A DNA stretch of 63,186 bases from an uncultured Clostridia bacterium (GTDB taxonomy: Bacteria > Bacillota > Clostridia > Christensenellales > Borkfalkiaceae). How positions within the stretch are numbered: position 1 is the first letter of the stretch; each line of letters opens with the position of its first letter. This document shows positions 1 through 8,690 of this stretch, piece after piece. Where the stretch lies: NCBI GenBank assembly GCA_944372525.1, contig CALVZL010000024.1, positions 1 to 63,186 on the forward strand, in the 5' to 3' direction. The notes beneath the pieces were generated by a model. The model was not told the DNA's origin. It saw only the letters and a list, made by a program, of their open reading frames with translations, and did no database searches. The position numbers and the translations under genes were made by a program.

Positions 1-10
1 CGGCAACATT

Positions 11-42
11 AAAAAAGAACCTGGCGTTAATCAACGCCAGGC
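11..42 (-). terminator. Intrinsic terminator downstream of the ROK kinase operon
   Basis: On the minus strand an 8-bp perfect stem (CTGGCGTT/AACGCCAG) with a 4-base loop is followed by GTTCTTTTTT. It lies about 100 bases after the ROK kinase stop and probably ends the DUF1934-MBL-rho-ROK transcript. Confidence 0.75.
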
Positions 43-72
43 CCAAAAAAGTTTTGCACTACTATACTCCGC

Positions 73-95
73 AAGATTTATTCGAACTAAATCTT
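73..95. repeat. Short AT-rich inverted repeat
   Basis: AAGATTTA and TAAATCTT form an 8-bp perfect inverted repeat around a 7-base centre, between the ROK kinase stop and the terminator. It has no clean T-tract and could be an RNA hairpin in the operon's 3' UTR. No coding sequence is visible between positions 43 and 138. Confidence 0.4.
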
Positions 96-138
96 TTCAA
101 CTGTTGCACTTAGTTTGACAATTCATCTTCAATGGATT

Positions 139-1086
139 TCAAAGCCGTTCAAACGCATATTCGACCGCCCCGTACAATCCCGCATCGTTGCCGAGTTTCG
201 CACAGATGATCGCCATCGGCGCATAGACCTCGGAAACGTAAAGTCTCGGATAAATGTACTCCCGCAAAGGAGCCAGCAGCGTCTCTCCCTCGGCGGAGAT
301 CCCCCCGCCCAAAATGATCGCCTGCGGACGAAAGATGTTCGCAACGTTGAGCAAACCCTCTCCCAATGCGGAAATATAATCTTCAAGCACCCGTTTGGCA
401 CCCTTGTCTCCCTTTTTCAGGGCAGAAAACACCGTTCTGCCGTCCGCCTTGTCCAAAGAAGGCGCAAACTCCCAAAGCGCGCTGTCCGGATCCGCCTCCA
501 TTTCACTGCGCGTCCGCGCGATCAGCGCCCGTGCCGAGGCATACCGCTCGAAGCAGCCCCGCCTTCCGCAGGCACAGGGCTCCCCGTTGCGGCAGATGAC
601 CATATGCCCGATCTCGGAACCCGCGCTGCGATATCCTTCGAAGAGTTTTCCGTCCAAAATGATCCCGCTCCCGATCCCCGTTCCGATCGTAATGAGCACA
701 CTGTCGCGATAATGCACGCCCGCACCGTATTTCGCCTCTCCAAGCGCCGCCGCATTGGCATCGTTGGTGACAAACACGGGTTTGCCGAGGCTTCTTTTCA
801 AATATTCCGCAAGCGGCACGTCTCTCCAGTTGAAATTCGCCCACTGCGCGACCGTTCCGGTTGCGGAATCCACAATGCCGGGCGAACCGATCCCGATCGC
901 CTGGACCGCATCGAGTCCCCTCCCTGTCTTTTCCGCTACTTCGACACAGAGACGGGCAAGCGAAGCCGCAGTCTCCTCGGGGGAATGTTCCGCAAATGTT
1001 TCGACCCGAGATTTCCCGATGAGTTTCCCGTCCGACAAAATTGCACCCTTTGCGGACATCCCTCCCAAATCAATGCCGATGATCAT
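139..1086 (-). CDS. ROK-family sugar kinase (glucokinase-like)
   Basis: This 315-residue cytosolic kinase probably phosphorylates glucose or an amino sugar with ATP. The N-terminal phosphate motif is DLGGMS, with Met where Thr is usual. The catalytic Asp lies in VTNDANAA (about residue 109), and GTGIGSG follows at about 135. The ROK zinc site is His161 with CACGRRGC (Cys171, 173, 178). Length is normal for the family. The ATG is preceded by GAGG at nine bases. It is the last gene of an operon, 15 bases after rho. Substrate cannot be fixed from sequence: glucokinase is the default, and N-acetylglucosamine or N-acetylmannosamine kinase are alternatives. Confidence 0.9.
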   Translation of the reverse strand: MIIGIDLGGMSAKGAILSDGKLIGKSRVETFAEHSPEETAASLARLCVEVAEKTGRGLDAVQAIGIGSPGIVDSATGTVAQWANFNWRDVPLAEYLKRSLGKPVFVTNDANAAALGEAKYGAGVHYRDSVLITIGTGIGSGIILDGKLFEGYRSAGSEIGHMVICRNGEPCACGRRGCFERYASARALIARTRSEMEADPDSALWEFAPSLDKADGRTVFSALKKGDKGAKRVLEDYISALGEGLLNVANIFRPQAIILGGGISAEGETLLAPLREYIYPRLYVSEVYAPMAIICAKLGNDAGLYGAVEYAFERL

Positions 1087-1101
1087 GTTTTAACGCCTCT
1101 A

Positions 1102-2544
1102 TCATAGATTTTTATAAACTTTCAGCCATTCGCCGAGACGGGCGACAAACTCTGCGTTGTTTTCTGTCTTGCGCATCATGTCGTGGACCCCTTCCGCATG
1201 ATCGATAAGACCGCGCTCGCGAAGTTTATAAACCGCTTCCAACTCCTCCGCTGAAAGCAACAGTTCCTCTTTCCGCGTTCCGGAGCGATGAATATCGATC
1301 GCGGGAAAAATGCGCTTTTCCGCCAGCTCACGGGACAGGAAGATGTCTGCATTGCCCGTTCCTTTAAATTCTTCGTAAATTACATCGTCCATGCGGCTTC
1401 CCGTGTCGATGAGCGCCGTTGCGAGAACGGTGAGGCTTCCCGCCTCCTTCGTGTTGCGCGCCGCGCCGAAAAACCGCTTCGGCTCGATGAAAGCCCCCGC
1501 ATCCAATCCGCCGGAGAGAGTTTTTCCGGAGCTTTCACACATATAGTTATACGCGCGTGTGAGTTTGGTGAGCGAATCGAGCAAAATGATGACGTCCTGG
1601 CCCATCTCCGCGAGGCGCTTTGCGTGCGCGATCGTAAGCTCCGCGGCACGGATATGATGCTCCGCCCCTTCGTCAAAAGTGGAATAGACAACTTCCGCTC
1701 CCTCCACGCAGCTGCGTATGTCTGTCACCTCTTCGGGCCGCTCATCGATGAGCAGAACAATGAGATGCAGATCCCTGTGATGCCTCACGACTGCTCGCGC
1801 AATGTCCTTGAGCAACGTCGTCTTCCCCGCCTTGGGCGGCGCGATGATGAGCGCGCGCTGCCCCTTCCCGATGGGGGAAAACAAGTCGAGAATGCGCAAA
1901 GACAACTCGTCGCTTCCCTCCGAAAGATTGATCCTCTCGTCGGCATAGCAGGCGGTGAGCGCATCAAACTGACATCTCTTCTCATATTGCCCGACGGGAA
2001 CGCCGTTGACGCTGAGCAACTCGTGTATGGCTGCGGAATCGTTCTTCTGCCTGGGTTTGACGTTGCAGGCGATATAATCCCCTTCTCGCAGACGCAAGGC
2101 ATGAATGAGCTGTGCGGAAATAAAGACGTCGCCGCCGTTCGTCGGCTGACAATTGTAGGCGCGCACAAATCCGTAGCCGCCCTGCATGATCTCAAGCAGA
2201 CCGGTATAGACAGGCTGATCAAAAAATCCGCGCGCAGGCTCGGCAGAAGCAACCTCGAGCACATTCCTGCGCTCGTTCTCTTCCTCGTAACTGCGGCGGA
2301 TCTCGGCGAGGGAATGCAGGATCGCGGGATCGAGATAATTCTGTTTTACGGGAGCGCCACGACCGGAATTCGGGACCGGCTCCGCTCGCCCCATCAGGAT
2401 CTCCGTAACCGCATCGACGATGTCTGCCTTGTTGGCGCGGCAATGCGAAGGAATTCCCTTCGTACGGCCAAGCACCCGCAGCGCCGACAGTGGCAATGCG
2501 TTCAGATATTCCCGATATTTTTGTTCAAGCGCGATTTCTGTCAT
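1102..2544 (-). CDS. rho: Transcription termination factor Rho
   Basis: Rho is the hexameric RNA helicase that ends transcription at Rho-dependent sites. The 480-residue protein has a short Rho_N helical domain (residues 15-50), an acidic/basic linker, the cold-shock-like RNA-binding domain (about 113-190, with GGYGFVR) and the RecA-type ATPase. Walker A is PPKAGKTT at 236-243, and [10 protein letters not shown] is the Walker B strand. No long insertion is present. Its start overlaps the upstream MBL gene stop by four bases (ATGA), with GGAG 11 bases upstream, so translation is probably coupled. It is followed closely by the ROK kinase. Confidence 0.97.
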   Translation of the reverse strand: MTEIALEQKYREYLNALPLSALRVLGRTKGIPSHCRANKADIVDAVTEILMGRAEPVPNSGRGAPVKQNYLDPAILHSLAEIRRSYEEENERRNVLEVASAEPARGFFDQPVYTGLLEIMQGGYGFVRAYNCQPTNGGDVFISAQLIHALRLREGDYIACNVKPRQKNDSAAIHELLSVNGVPVGQYEKRCQFDALTACYADERINLSEGSDELSLRILDLFSPIGKGQRALIIAPPKAGKTTLLKDIARAVVRHHRDLHLIVLLIDERPEEVTDIRSCVEGAEVVYSTFDEGAEHHIRAAELTIAHAKRLAEMGQDVIILLDSLTKLTRAYNYMCESSGKTLSGGLDAGAFIEPKRFFGAARNTKEAGSLTVLATALIDTGSRMDDVIYEEFKGTGNADIFLSRELAEKRIFPAIDIHRSGTRKEELLLSAEELEAVYKLRERGLIDHAEGVHDMMRKTENNAEFVARLGEWLKVYKNL

Positions 2545-3191
2545 TCACTGTACCGCTCCATCAGGATAATTTTCGTCGACTCCTCGTTGATATCGTCACG
2601 GGACAGTTCGATCTCACAGTCGCCGAGTTCTTCCACCTCTTCGCTTTCGAAGCGGTCGAGAAATTCATCCGGCTTATCGAGATCCAAACTCAATCCTTTC
2701 GTCTTGTAGTGCATCGGAATGACAATGGAAGGCATGATGCGGTCGACATATTCCTTTGCCTGTTCCGCGTTGATGGTATAATTCCCTCCGACGGGAATGA
2801 GCAGTACATTGACGGGCAGCAGCGCCTCGATGAGCGAGGCGGAACATTCCTCCCCCAGATCTCCCAGATGGCAGATTTCAATGCCGTCCATGATAAATTT
2901 GAAAATGAGATTTTCCCCGCGCTGCTCGCCGTTCTCGTTGTCGTGATAGCTCTTGACGGCGGTCACTTCCACGCCCCCGATCTCATACTGACCTTCCCGA
3001 TCTAAAATAACGGGCAATCCGTCCACGCCCCTCACATTATTATGATCGTAATGGGAATGGCTTACCGTCACGGCATCTGCTTTGACGCGCGGAAGGCGAA
3101 ATCCGATCGACCCGTAAGGATCGGTCAAAATGCTCGTTCCCGTGCTTTCCGTGAGCAGAAAGCTCGAATGTCCCAAATATTTTATTTTCAT
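2541..3191 (-). CDS. MBL-fold metal-dependent hydrolase (UlaG-like)
   Basis: This 216-residue protein is a complete metallo-beta-lactamase fold with the metal-binding motif HSHYDHN near residue 46. Further ligands are likely in CHLGDLGE (about 111) and PMHYKT (about 159). The compact form with early GHSSFLL resembles UlaG/YtkL-type hydrolases, whose substrates are mostly unknown. The start has a strong GGAGG five bases upstream and overlaps the end of the DUF1934 gene by four bases. Its place between DUF1934 and rho shows cotranscription but not function. Confidence 0.9.
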   Translation of the reverse strand: MKIKYLGHSSFLLTESTGTSILTDPYGSIGFRLPRVKADAVTVSHSHYDHNNVRGVDGLPVILDREGQYEIGGVEVTAVKSYHDNENGEQRGENLIFKFIMDGIEICHLGDLGEECSASLIEALLPVNVLLIPVGGNYTINAEQAKEYVDRIMPSIVIPMHYKTKGLSLDLDKPDEFLDRFESEEVEELGDCEIELSRDDINEESTKIILMERYSE

Positions 3192-3574
3192 TTTTCCTCC
3201 GATATGATACCGATTTTTATTTTCAGCGAATAGGTTTGCGGATTTTTTGAAAAGAGCAACCGATAATCGAGTGCAACCTCGATTCGGTCCTTTGCAAAAA
3301 GCCGATAGCCGACCGTCTCGACGGCGACCTCTCCCGCGGTATCGCCGCAGAAAAAGAAGGCGCGCGTCTTCTCCCGCAGGGAAAACGTCATTTTGAGCAA
3401 GTCTCTGCGCTCCATCGAGACAAAGGAAGGCTCCGCATGAAGAAAGACGGGATCTCCGTCCTGAATGTAAGACAGATCAAACCCCTCTCCTGCACGCCGC
3501 AATTTTCCTTTTGCGCGCATGAGGCGGTGTCCGCCGTCCGATTTCGTAAAAATAGTAATCGTACAGTCTTTCAC
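3188..3574 (-). CDS. DUF1934 (YwiB-like) beta-barrel protein
   Basis: This small 128-residue cytosolic protein matches the DUF1934/YwiB pattern: early beta strands, a 'LSYIQDGDP' segment near residue 34, a Met-rich 'FSLREKT' strand, then 'VETVGYRL' and a C-terminal strand with YSLKIKIGI. YwiB-type proteins form a calycin-like barrel of unknown role. The start is GTG with AAGG six bases upstream. A later Met has no ribosome binding site and would cut off the first strands, so GTG is preferred. It is the first gene of the operon that continues through the MBL protein, Rho and the ROK kinase. Confidence 0.8.
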   Translation of the reverse strand: MKDCTITIFTKSDGGHRLMRAKGKLRRAGEGFDLSYIQDGDPVFLHAEPSFVSMERRDLLKMTFSLREKTRAFFFCGDTAGEVAVETVGYRLFAKDRIEVALDYRLLFSKNPQTYSLKIKIGIISEEK

Positions 3575-3585
3575 GCTTTACCTTA

Positions 3586-3614
3586 ATTATAAGGAATTTT
3601 TTTCGTTTTGTAAA
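3586..3614 (-). promoter_or_regulatory. Sigma-A promoter for the DUF1934-rho operon
   Basis: TTTACA (3609-3614) and TATAAT (3586-3591) are separated by exactly 17 bases on the minus strand. The predicted start site is about 3579, leaving only about five bases before the GTG at 3574. Confidence 0.75.
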
Positions 3615-3626
3615 TGATATTTTCGC

Positions 3627-3652
3627 AAAATTATCCGAAATCGGATTATTTT
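3627..3652 (-). terminator. Probable weak terminator after tyrA
   Basis: On the minus strand AAATAATCCGA and TCGGATAATTT pair with one mismatch around a 2-base loop, followed by a short T run. The hairpin overlaps the tyrA stop codon and sits just upstream of the DUF1934 promoter. Confidence 0.45.
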
Positions 3653-4464
3653 TCCGAAAAACATCTTTCATGGGCAAGCCGCCCCTCCAAAAGAAGGGCG
3701 CGAAGCCGTTCTCCGTCCTTTGCGCGAAGGGCGGTACAATACGCTTCGAGGCGGTGAATCAACGCCTGTGTTTCATCGAGCAGCGCCTCCGAATTGAGCA
3801 GATAGAGCTCTGTCCAAAGCGCCTCGTCTACGCCCCCTACGCGGGTCATATCCTGAAAGCTTCCGCCCGTAAAGCCGGATACCGAATCGGCAAGACTGCT
3901 TTTCCCATACGCATTCGAAACGATGTGCGCAAGTTGAGAAGTCAGTGCGATCTTGCGGTCGTGCTCTCGGGCAGAGCAACGCACGATACGGGAAAAACCG
4001 ACGTCTTTTGCAAGAGAACAGACAATTTCGACCGCCTCCGGATCCGTCGCCGCACACTCGGTCACGATAAAATTTTTCCCTTCAAACAGGCGGTCGTCCG
4101 CCGACTCAATCCCGCTCGTTTCCTTGCCTGCCATGGGATGGGTGCCGACATACCGATAAATGCGCGACGCCGAGCAGACGACCCGTTCGATGCATTCTTT
4201 GACCCCGCAGATATCCGCAACGATACAGCCGCCGGGAAACGCCCCTTCTTCCAGCTCGCGCATCGCCGCAACAGGCGGAATCGCCAGAATCACAACTTCC
4301 GCACCCTCATAGGATTCTGCCTTTGCGTCAATCATTCCCCGCTGCAGCGCCAGCTTCACGGGCCGCTCGCTTCTGTTTTTTCCGTAGACCGTATGACCCG
4401 CTCTCTTGAGCGCCGCCGCAAAGGAAGCACCGATGATTCCCAGTCCGTATACGACAATTTTCAT
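3646..4464 (-). CDS. tyrA: Prephenate dehydrogenase
   Basis: TyrA oxidises prephenate to 4-hydroxyphenylpyruvate in tyrosine synthesis. The 272-residue protein starts with an NAD-binding Rossmann motif (GLGIIGASFA) and carries the family signature THPMAGKE near residue 128. The helical dimerisation half follows (TSQLAHIVSNA, SGFTGGSFQDMTR). There is no C-terminal ACT domain and no fused chorismate mutase, so it is the minimal form. The ATG at 4464 has AAGGAG seven bases upstream; a longer frame exists but would run into the YgjP gene. It lies 35 bases after that gene and next to aroA, another aromatic-pathway gene on the other strand. Confidence 0.93.
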   Translation of the reverse strand: MKIVVYGLGIIGASFAAALKRAGHTVYGKNRSERPVKLALQRGMIDAKAESYEGAEVVILAIPPVAAMRELEEGAFPGGCIVADICGVKECIERVVCSASRIYRYVGTHPMAGKETSGIESADDRLFEGKNFIVTECAATDPEAVEIVCSLAKDVGFSRIVRCSAREHDRKIALTSQLAHIVSNAYGKSSLADSVSGFTGGSFQDMTRVGGVDEALWTELYLLNSEALLDETQALIHRLEAYCTALRAKDGERLRALLLEGRLAHERCFSEK

Positions 4465-4499
4465 GTTCCGCTCCTTCATTTCGCCGCCGAAACGCCGTT

Positions 4500-5138
4500 T
4501 CAGATACAATTCATGATCCCGACACGTTTTTTGAGCTCTGCACGACGCCACCGGTAATCGGGCAGCATCCGTTCCACTTCGCGCCAAAAAAGTCGGCTGT
4601 GATCCATATGTCTGGTGTGCGCCAATTCGTGCGCCGCCACATATTCGCAGAGGGCGGGTTCAAGCAACGCGATCCGGAACGTATAGGCGATCGTCCCCTG
4701 CGCATTGCAGGATCCCCAGCGCGATCGAGCAGAAGAGATCCGCACTTCGCGAAAAGAAAGTCCGAATTTTGCGGCAAGACGTCCCGTCACGGCGCACATA
4801 CGGGCTTCGGAAAGGATTTTCAGACAGCGGACAAACGCTTCTCTTCTTTCTGTCTGCGGAAGATATAAAAGCCCTCTCTCTTCGGACAACCGGGCGCGGA
4901 CAGCGAAAGCGATCCGAAACCTTGTTCCGAACAGCACAACTTCGTCTCCGTCTCGGAGAAGAAGCTTCGGCGCTTCCTTGCGCTGCGCCCGCTTTTTTTC
5001 CAGCCAGTCGGAATGCCGCCGCACAAATGCGTCGATCTCTGCTTCGGACAGAGAAACGGGGGCTCGCACGAGAGTCTCGCCCTCCCGCGTCAGCGTAAGA
5101 GACAGGGTCTTTCTGTCGCTTCGCACGATCCGATACAT
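4500..5138 (-). CDS. YgjP/DUF45-family zinc metallopeptidase-like protein
   Basis: This 212-residue cytosolic protein carries HELAHTRHMDHS (about residues 170-181), the HExxH zinc motif of the YgjP (DUF45, SprT-related) family, and the upstream signature RWGSC near 141. The N-terminal half is a beta-rich domain with repeated Arg/Lys. Family members are predicted metal-dependent hydrolases; the substrate is unknown. The start has AAGGAGGGG a few bases upstream. It is the first gene of a two-gene transcript with tyrA, driven by its own extended -10 promoter. Confidence 0.88.
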   Translation of the reverse strand: MYRIVRSDRKTLSLTLTREGETLVRAPVSLSEAEIDAFVRRHSDWLEKKRAQRKEAPKLLLRDGDEVVLFGTRFRIAFAVRARLSEERGLLYLPQTERREAFVRCLKILSEARMCAVTGRLAAKFGLSFREVRISSARSRWGSCNAQGTIAYTFRIALLEPALCEYVAAHELAHTRHMDHSRLFWREVERMLPDYRWRRAELKKRVGIMNCI

Positions 5139-5159
5139 TTTCCCCTCCTTCCTGTCACG

Positions 5160-5188
5160 ATTGTATCATATTATTCGCCAAAACACAA
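5160..5188 (-). promoter_or_regulatory. Extended -10 promoter for the ygjP-tyrA transcript
   Basis: TTGTGT (5183-5188), a 17-base spacer and TACAAT (5160-5165) with TGA directly before the -10 box. The predicted start gives a leader of about 15 bases carrying a good Shine-Dalgarno. Confidence 0.65.
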
Positions 5189-5221
5189 GGAAATGTTTCC
5201 CCCTGCGGCAGGATATTTATC

Positions 5222-5250
5222 TTGACAATCTCTTTGCCGGTTGTTATACT
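5222..5250 (+). promoter_or_regulatory. Near-consensus promoter giving a leaderless aroA mRNA
   Basis: TTGACA (5222-5227), 17 bases, TATACT (5245-5250). The A of the aroA ATG is seven bases after the last -10 base, which is the expected +1. There is no Shine-Dalgarno in between. Confidence 0.85.
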
Positions 5251-5256
5251 TTTTTC

Positions 5257-6525
5257 ATGAAATCATATCTTGTAAAACCTTTTTCCCCACACGACGTCAC
5301 TGTATGCGTTCCCGCGTCGAAAAGCATCCTCAACCGAGCGCTTCTTCTCGCCGCCTTTGCGGATTCCGAAGTCTTTTTGCGCTGCGGCGCCTTCGGAGAG
5401 GACACGCGCGCCCTCATTGAATGCCTGCAGGCGCTCGGCATCCCCGTCTCCTCGCAAATCGACGGGCTCCGCGTCGTCGGCTGCGGCGGAAAACCGCCCT
5501 GCGCCGAAGCGGAACTCAACGTCAAAAGCGCGGGTACCGCCGCCCGTTTTCTTCCTCCCATCCTTGCCTTCTGCGGAGGAGGGTATTCTTTTCGATCCTC
5601 CGAACAGATGCAAAAACGTCCGATGAGCATTCTCGGCACGCTCGCCTCGCTCGGTGCGACCATCGATTATGAAGACGGGATCGGCCGCTTTCCCTTTCGT
5701 CTGCGTTCGAACGGCATCGCGGCAGAACGATGCTCCGTCGATACAAACGCCAGCACGCAATATGCCAGCGGGCTGCTGCTCGCCGCTGCGTGCGGAACGC
5801 GGCCTTTTACCGTTCGGCTGACGGGAGACCGTACGGACGGAAGCTACATCCGCATGACGCTCTCCCTCTTGCCCTCTTTCGGCTGTGAATTTTCCCGCAG
5901 CGGCGAAGAGATCACCGTCTTCCCGCGCAAACACGCGCCGTGTGCTTTCTTTGAAACGGAACCCGATCTGTCCGCCGCCTGCTATTTTTACGCACTCTCC
6001 CTGCTGTTCGGCGTCAAGGTCACAGTGCGCGGCGTATCTTCCAAAACGGCGCAGGGGGACTTCTCCTTTCTCCGTTTGCTCGAAGCGCGCGGCGTCCGCC
6101 TGACAGACACGCCGCAGGGTCTGCTCGCCGACGGAAGCGAAGTCGGCCCTTTTCGGGGATTTGACGAAAATATGCACGATTTTTCCGATCAGGCGCTCAC
6201 CGTTGCGGCGCTGGCGCCCTTCGCGTCCTCCCCGTCCCGCATCTCCGGCGTGGGACACATCCGCTTTCAGGAGTGCGACCGCATCGCCGCAATTCAAAAA
6301 AATTTGACTGCGATCGGCGTTCCCGTGACTGTTTCGGAGGACGCGATCACCGTCTTTCCCGCCCCTGTCCGCGGCGGGCGCATCGAAACGTTTTCCGACC
6401 ACCGCGTTGCCATGGCGTTTACGCTCATCGGACTGAAGACAGGCGGGATCGAAATCGCTGATCCCGACTGTACGGGAAAGACCTTCGAGGGATATTTCGA
6501 CCTGATCACCTCTCTCACCGACTGA
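5257..6525 (+). CDS. aroA: 3-phosphoshikimate 1-carboxyvinyltransferase (EPSP synthase)
   Basis: AroA transfers the enolpyruvyl group of PEP to shikimate-3-phosphate, the sixth step to chorismate. The 422-residue protein has the complete two-domain fold: PASKSILNR near residue 20, SAGTAARFL near 92, DRTDGSYIRM near 194, QECDRIAAI near 337, and SDHRVAMAF near 382. The frame is open further upstream, but that part overlaps ygjP in antisense and has no similarity. The ATG at 5257 is the only start compatible with the fold. No ribosome binding site precedes it; the promoter is placed for leaderless transcription. It ends at a strong terminator. Divergence from tyrA puts two aromatic-pathway genes around one control region. 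Confidence 0.96.
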   Translation: MKSYLVKPFSPHDVTVCVPASKSILNRALLLAAFADSEVFLRCGAFGEDTRALIECLQALGIPVSSQIDGLRVVGCGGKPPCAEAELNVKSAGTAARFLPPILAFCGGGYSFRSSEQMQKRPMSILGTLASLGATIDYEDGIGRFPFRLRSNGIAAERCSVDTNASTQYASGLLLAAACGTRPFTVRLTGDRTDGSYIRMTLSLLPSFGCEFSRSGEEITVFPRKHAPCAFFETEPDLSAACYFYALSLLFGVKVTVRGVSSKTAQGDFSFLRLLEARGVRLTDTPQGLLADGSEVGPFRGFDENMHDFSDQALTVAALAPFASSPSRISGVGHIRFQECDRIAAIQKNLTAIGVPVTVSEDAITVFPAPVRGGRIETFSDHRVAMAFTLIGLKTGGIEIADPDCTGKTFEGYFDLITSLTD

Positions 6526-6540
6526 AAGCACGCACAGCGC

Positions 6541-6582
6541 AAGAGCTCCGAAGGAAGCACTTCCTTCGGAGCTCTTTTTTTC
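6541..6582 (+). terminator. Strong intrinsic terminator of aroA
   Basis: A perfect 17-bp stem (6541-6557 with 6560-6576) and 2-base loop are followed by a run of T. It lies between the convergent aroA and recG genes. Confidence 0.95.
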
Positions 6583-6601
6583 TCTCTTGAATCAATCCGC
6601 A

Positions 6602-8608
6602 TCAATTCAGCACAACGTCTTTGAGGCTTTCGTATTTTTCCGTTGCGGCCGAGACGATCGCCTCATAATTGAGGCGCCGCTCGAAGGCTTCGTCGGAGAG
6701 CTTTTTTGCCAAAAAAATCGCCTGCGTGCTGTAACGGAGGTTGCGGATATCGCTAAGAAATTTTCCGCTCTGCCGCGTGCCGAAGAAATCCCCGCTGCCG
6801 CGCAGTTCCAGATCTTTTTCCGCGAGCGCAAACCCGTCCGTCGTATGGCGGAGAACGTTCAACCGTTCGATCGCCGTCTCGCTCTCCGTTCCGATCAAGA
6901 GAAAGCAATAGCTTTTTTCGCTCCCCCGTCCCACTCTGCCGCGCAGCTGATGCAGCTGGGAAAGCCCGTACCGTTCGGCGTTGCAGACGACCATGATCGT
7001 CGCCGCGGGAACGTCGATCCCCACTTCGATGACGGTCGTGGAGACAAGGCAATCGTACTGACCGCGTTTGAATGCCTCCATGATCTCCGCCTTTTCCCGA
7101 TCTTTCATCCTTCCGTGCAAAAGAGCAAAGCGGACATCGGGCATCCGTCCCCGCAACTCTTCGAACAACTCCGTGACCGACGTAATTTGCCCCTCGTCAT
7201 CGTCGATCTTTGCACAGACAAAATACGCCTGTTTCCCCGTCTTTGTCTCACGGCGGATATAATCGAGCATGTCATCGTACTTATGAGCGGGAATGATCGA
7301 GGTGGAGATTTCCTGCCGTTCCTTCGGTTTATCCGGAATGGTCGTCACGTCGAGATCTCCGTAGAAGATCAGAGACAGCGTGCGGGGAATGGGCGTGGCA
7401 GACATGACGAGCAAGTCGGGCGCCCTTCCTTTTTCCGCAAGCGTGCTTCGCTGGGAGACCCCGAAACGATGCTGTTCGTCGCACACGCAGAAGGCAAGAT
7501 CGGCAAAGCGCACATCCCCCTGCAAAACGGCGTGCGTTCCGCATAGAATATCGATCTGTCCCGCGGCAAGCGCTTCCTTGACCTCCTGTTTCTCCCGTGC
7601 CTTGCTTCCGCCCGAGAGAAATCCGACGCGATAATCGGGAAAGATTTTTTTAAGAAGCGCCAAATTCTGTTCGGCGAGCACTTCCGTCGGTGAGAGATAT
7701 ACCGCCTGATATCCGCTCTTCACCGCCATAAAGATCCCCGTGAAAGCGACCGCGGTCTTTCCGCTCCCGACGTCTCCCTGCAGCAGACGGTTCATCACGG
7801 AAGGACCCTTCAGGTTGTCATAGATCGCTCGGACTGCCGCCTGCTGCCCCGGCGTAAAGGCGAAACCGAATCGACGTATGAACTCCGCAACTTCCCCTTC
7901 CGTAACCCGATACCGCCGAACGCGCGCCTCGTCTTTCCCGCCTTTGATGAGTTTGAACGCCGAAATCAAAGAAAAATATTCCTCCAGCGCAATGCGTTCG
8001 GAAGCGGCGTCCAGCTGTTCGCGGGTCTCGGGCGCATGGACGCGCCGATAGGCCTCGCCGAGCGAAGCCAGCGCATATTTGCGGCAAAGCTCGGAGGGAA
8101 TGATCGTCTCGATCGGCTGTATTCTGAGCGCGGCGGCAACCGCGGCGCGGATCGTCCGCTGCGTCAGCATGCCCTTGAGAGAATACACGGGCATCAGCCC
8201 CTTGAGCCGAGAGTTGCGCGCATCCAGCGGTTCGAAAGTGGGATTGAGCAAGGAGATCTGTCCGTATTGATTGCGCACCCTGCCGTAAAAAAGATATTCC
8301 CCCTCCTTGAGCCGATTAGCGAGATAAGGCATATTGAACCATATGGCGAAAAAGCGGTCCCCATTCTGTTCAAGCCGCGCACGCACGTATTTCACCCGTC
8401 CCGTATAGCGGACGGGTTCGACGGCGACGATCCGACACGGAAGCAACGCCATGTCGTTGTGAAACACTTCCCGCACGGAAACCCGGCAGGTCATGTCCAG
8501 ATAGGTGCGCGGAAAATAGCGGACAAGTCCTGCCGTGTCCGTGATCCCGAGTTTTGCGAATTCCTTTTCCCGCTGCCGGGTCATTCCTGACATTCTGCCC
8601 AATTCCAT
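6602..8608 (-). CDS. recG: ATP-dependent DNA helicase RecG
   Basis: RecG remodels stalled forks and Holliday junctions. The 668-residue protein has the N-terminal wedge/OB domain, then helicase motifs: Walker A GDVGSGKTAVA (about 275), motif II DEQHRFG (about 382), motif III MSATPIPRTL, and the TRG-type end with QLRGRVGRG (about 558). Length is normal. The ATG at 8608 has GGAG six bases upstream; a TTG four codons earlier is not supported. It follows fakA after a possible attenuator hairpin, in the usual Bacillota order asp23-fakA-recG, and ends convergent to aroA. Confidence 0.96.
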   Translation of the reverse strand: MELGRMSGMTRQREKEFAKLGITDTAGLVRYFPRTYLDMTCRVSVREVFHNDMALLPCRIVAVEPVRYTGRVKYVRARLEQNGDRFFAIWFNMPYLANRLKEGEYLFYGRVRNQYGQISLLNPTFEPLDARNSRLKGLMPVYSLKGMLTQRTIRAAVAAALRIQPIETIIPSELCRKYALASLGEAYRRVHAPETREQLDAASERIALEEYFSLISAFKLIKGGKDEARVRRYRVTEGEVAEFIRRFGFAFTPGQQAAVRAIYDNLKGPSVMNRLLQGDVGSGKTAVAFTGIFMAVKSGYQAVYLSPTEVLAEQNLALLKKIFPDYRVGFLSGGSKAREKQEVKEALAAGQIDILCGTHAVLQGDVRFADLAFCVCDEQHRFGVSQRSTLAEKGRAPDLLVMSATPIPRTLSLIFYGDLDVTTIPDKPKERQEISTSIIPAHKYDDMLDYIRRETKTGKQAYFVCAKIDDDEGQITSVTELFEELRGRMPDVRFALLHGRMKDREKAEIMEAFKRGQYDCLVSTTVIEVGIDVPAATIMVVCNAERYGLSQLHQLRGRVGRGSEKSYCFLLIGTESETAIERLNVLRHTTDGFALAEKDLELRGSGDFFGTRQSGKFLSDIRNLRYSTQAIFLAKKLSDEAFERRLNYEAIVSAATEKYESLKDVVLN

Positions 8609-8627
8609 ATTCCGCTCCAAACAACAA

Positions 8628-8664
8628 AGGCGCGTCCGCGATACGTTCTATCACAAGCGCGCCT
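8628..8664 (-). terminator. Hairpin with T-rich tail between fakA and recG
   Basis: On the minus strand AGGCGCG and CGCGCCT enclose a second helix (GTGATA/TATCGC), followed by TTTGTTGTTT. The recG ribosome binding site comes right after, so it may attenuate recG rather than end all transcription. Confidence 0.55.
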
Positions 8665-8690
8665 CTCTTTCGTTTGATCCGGCTCCGATC

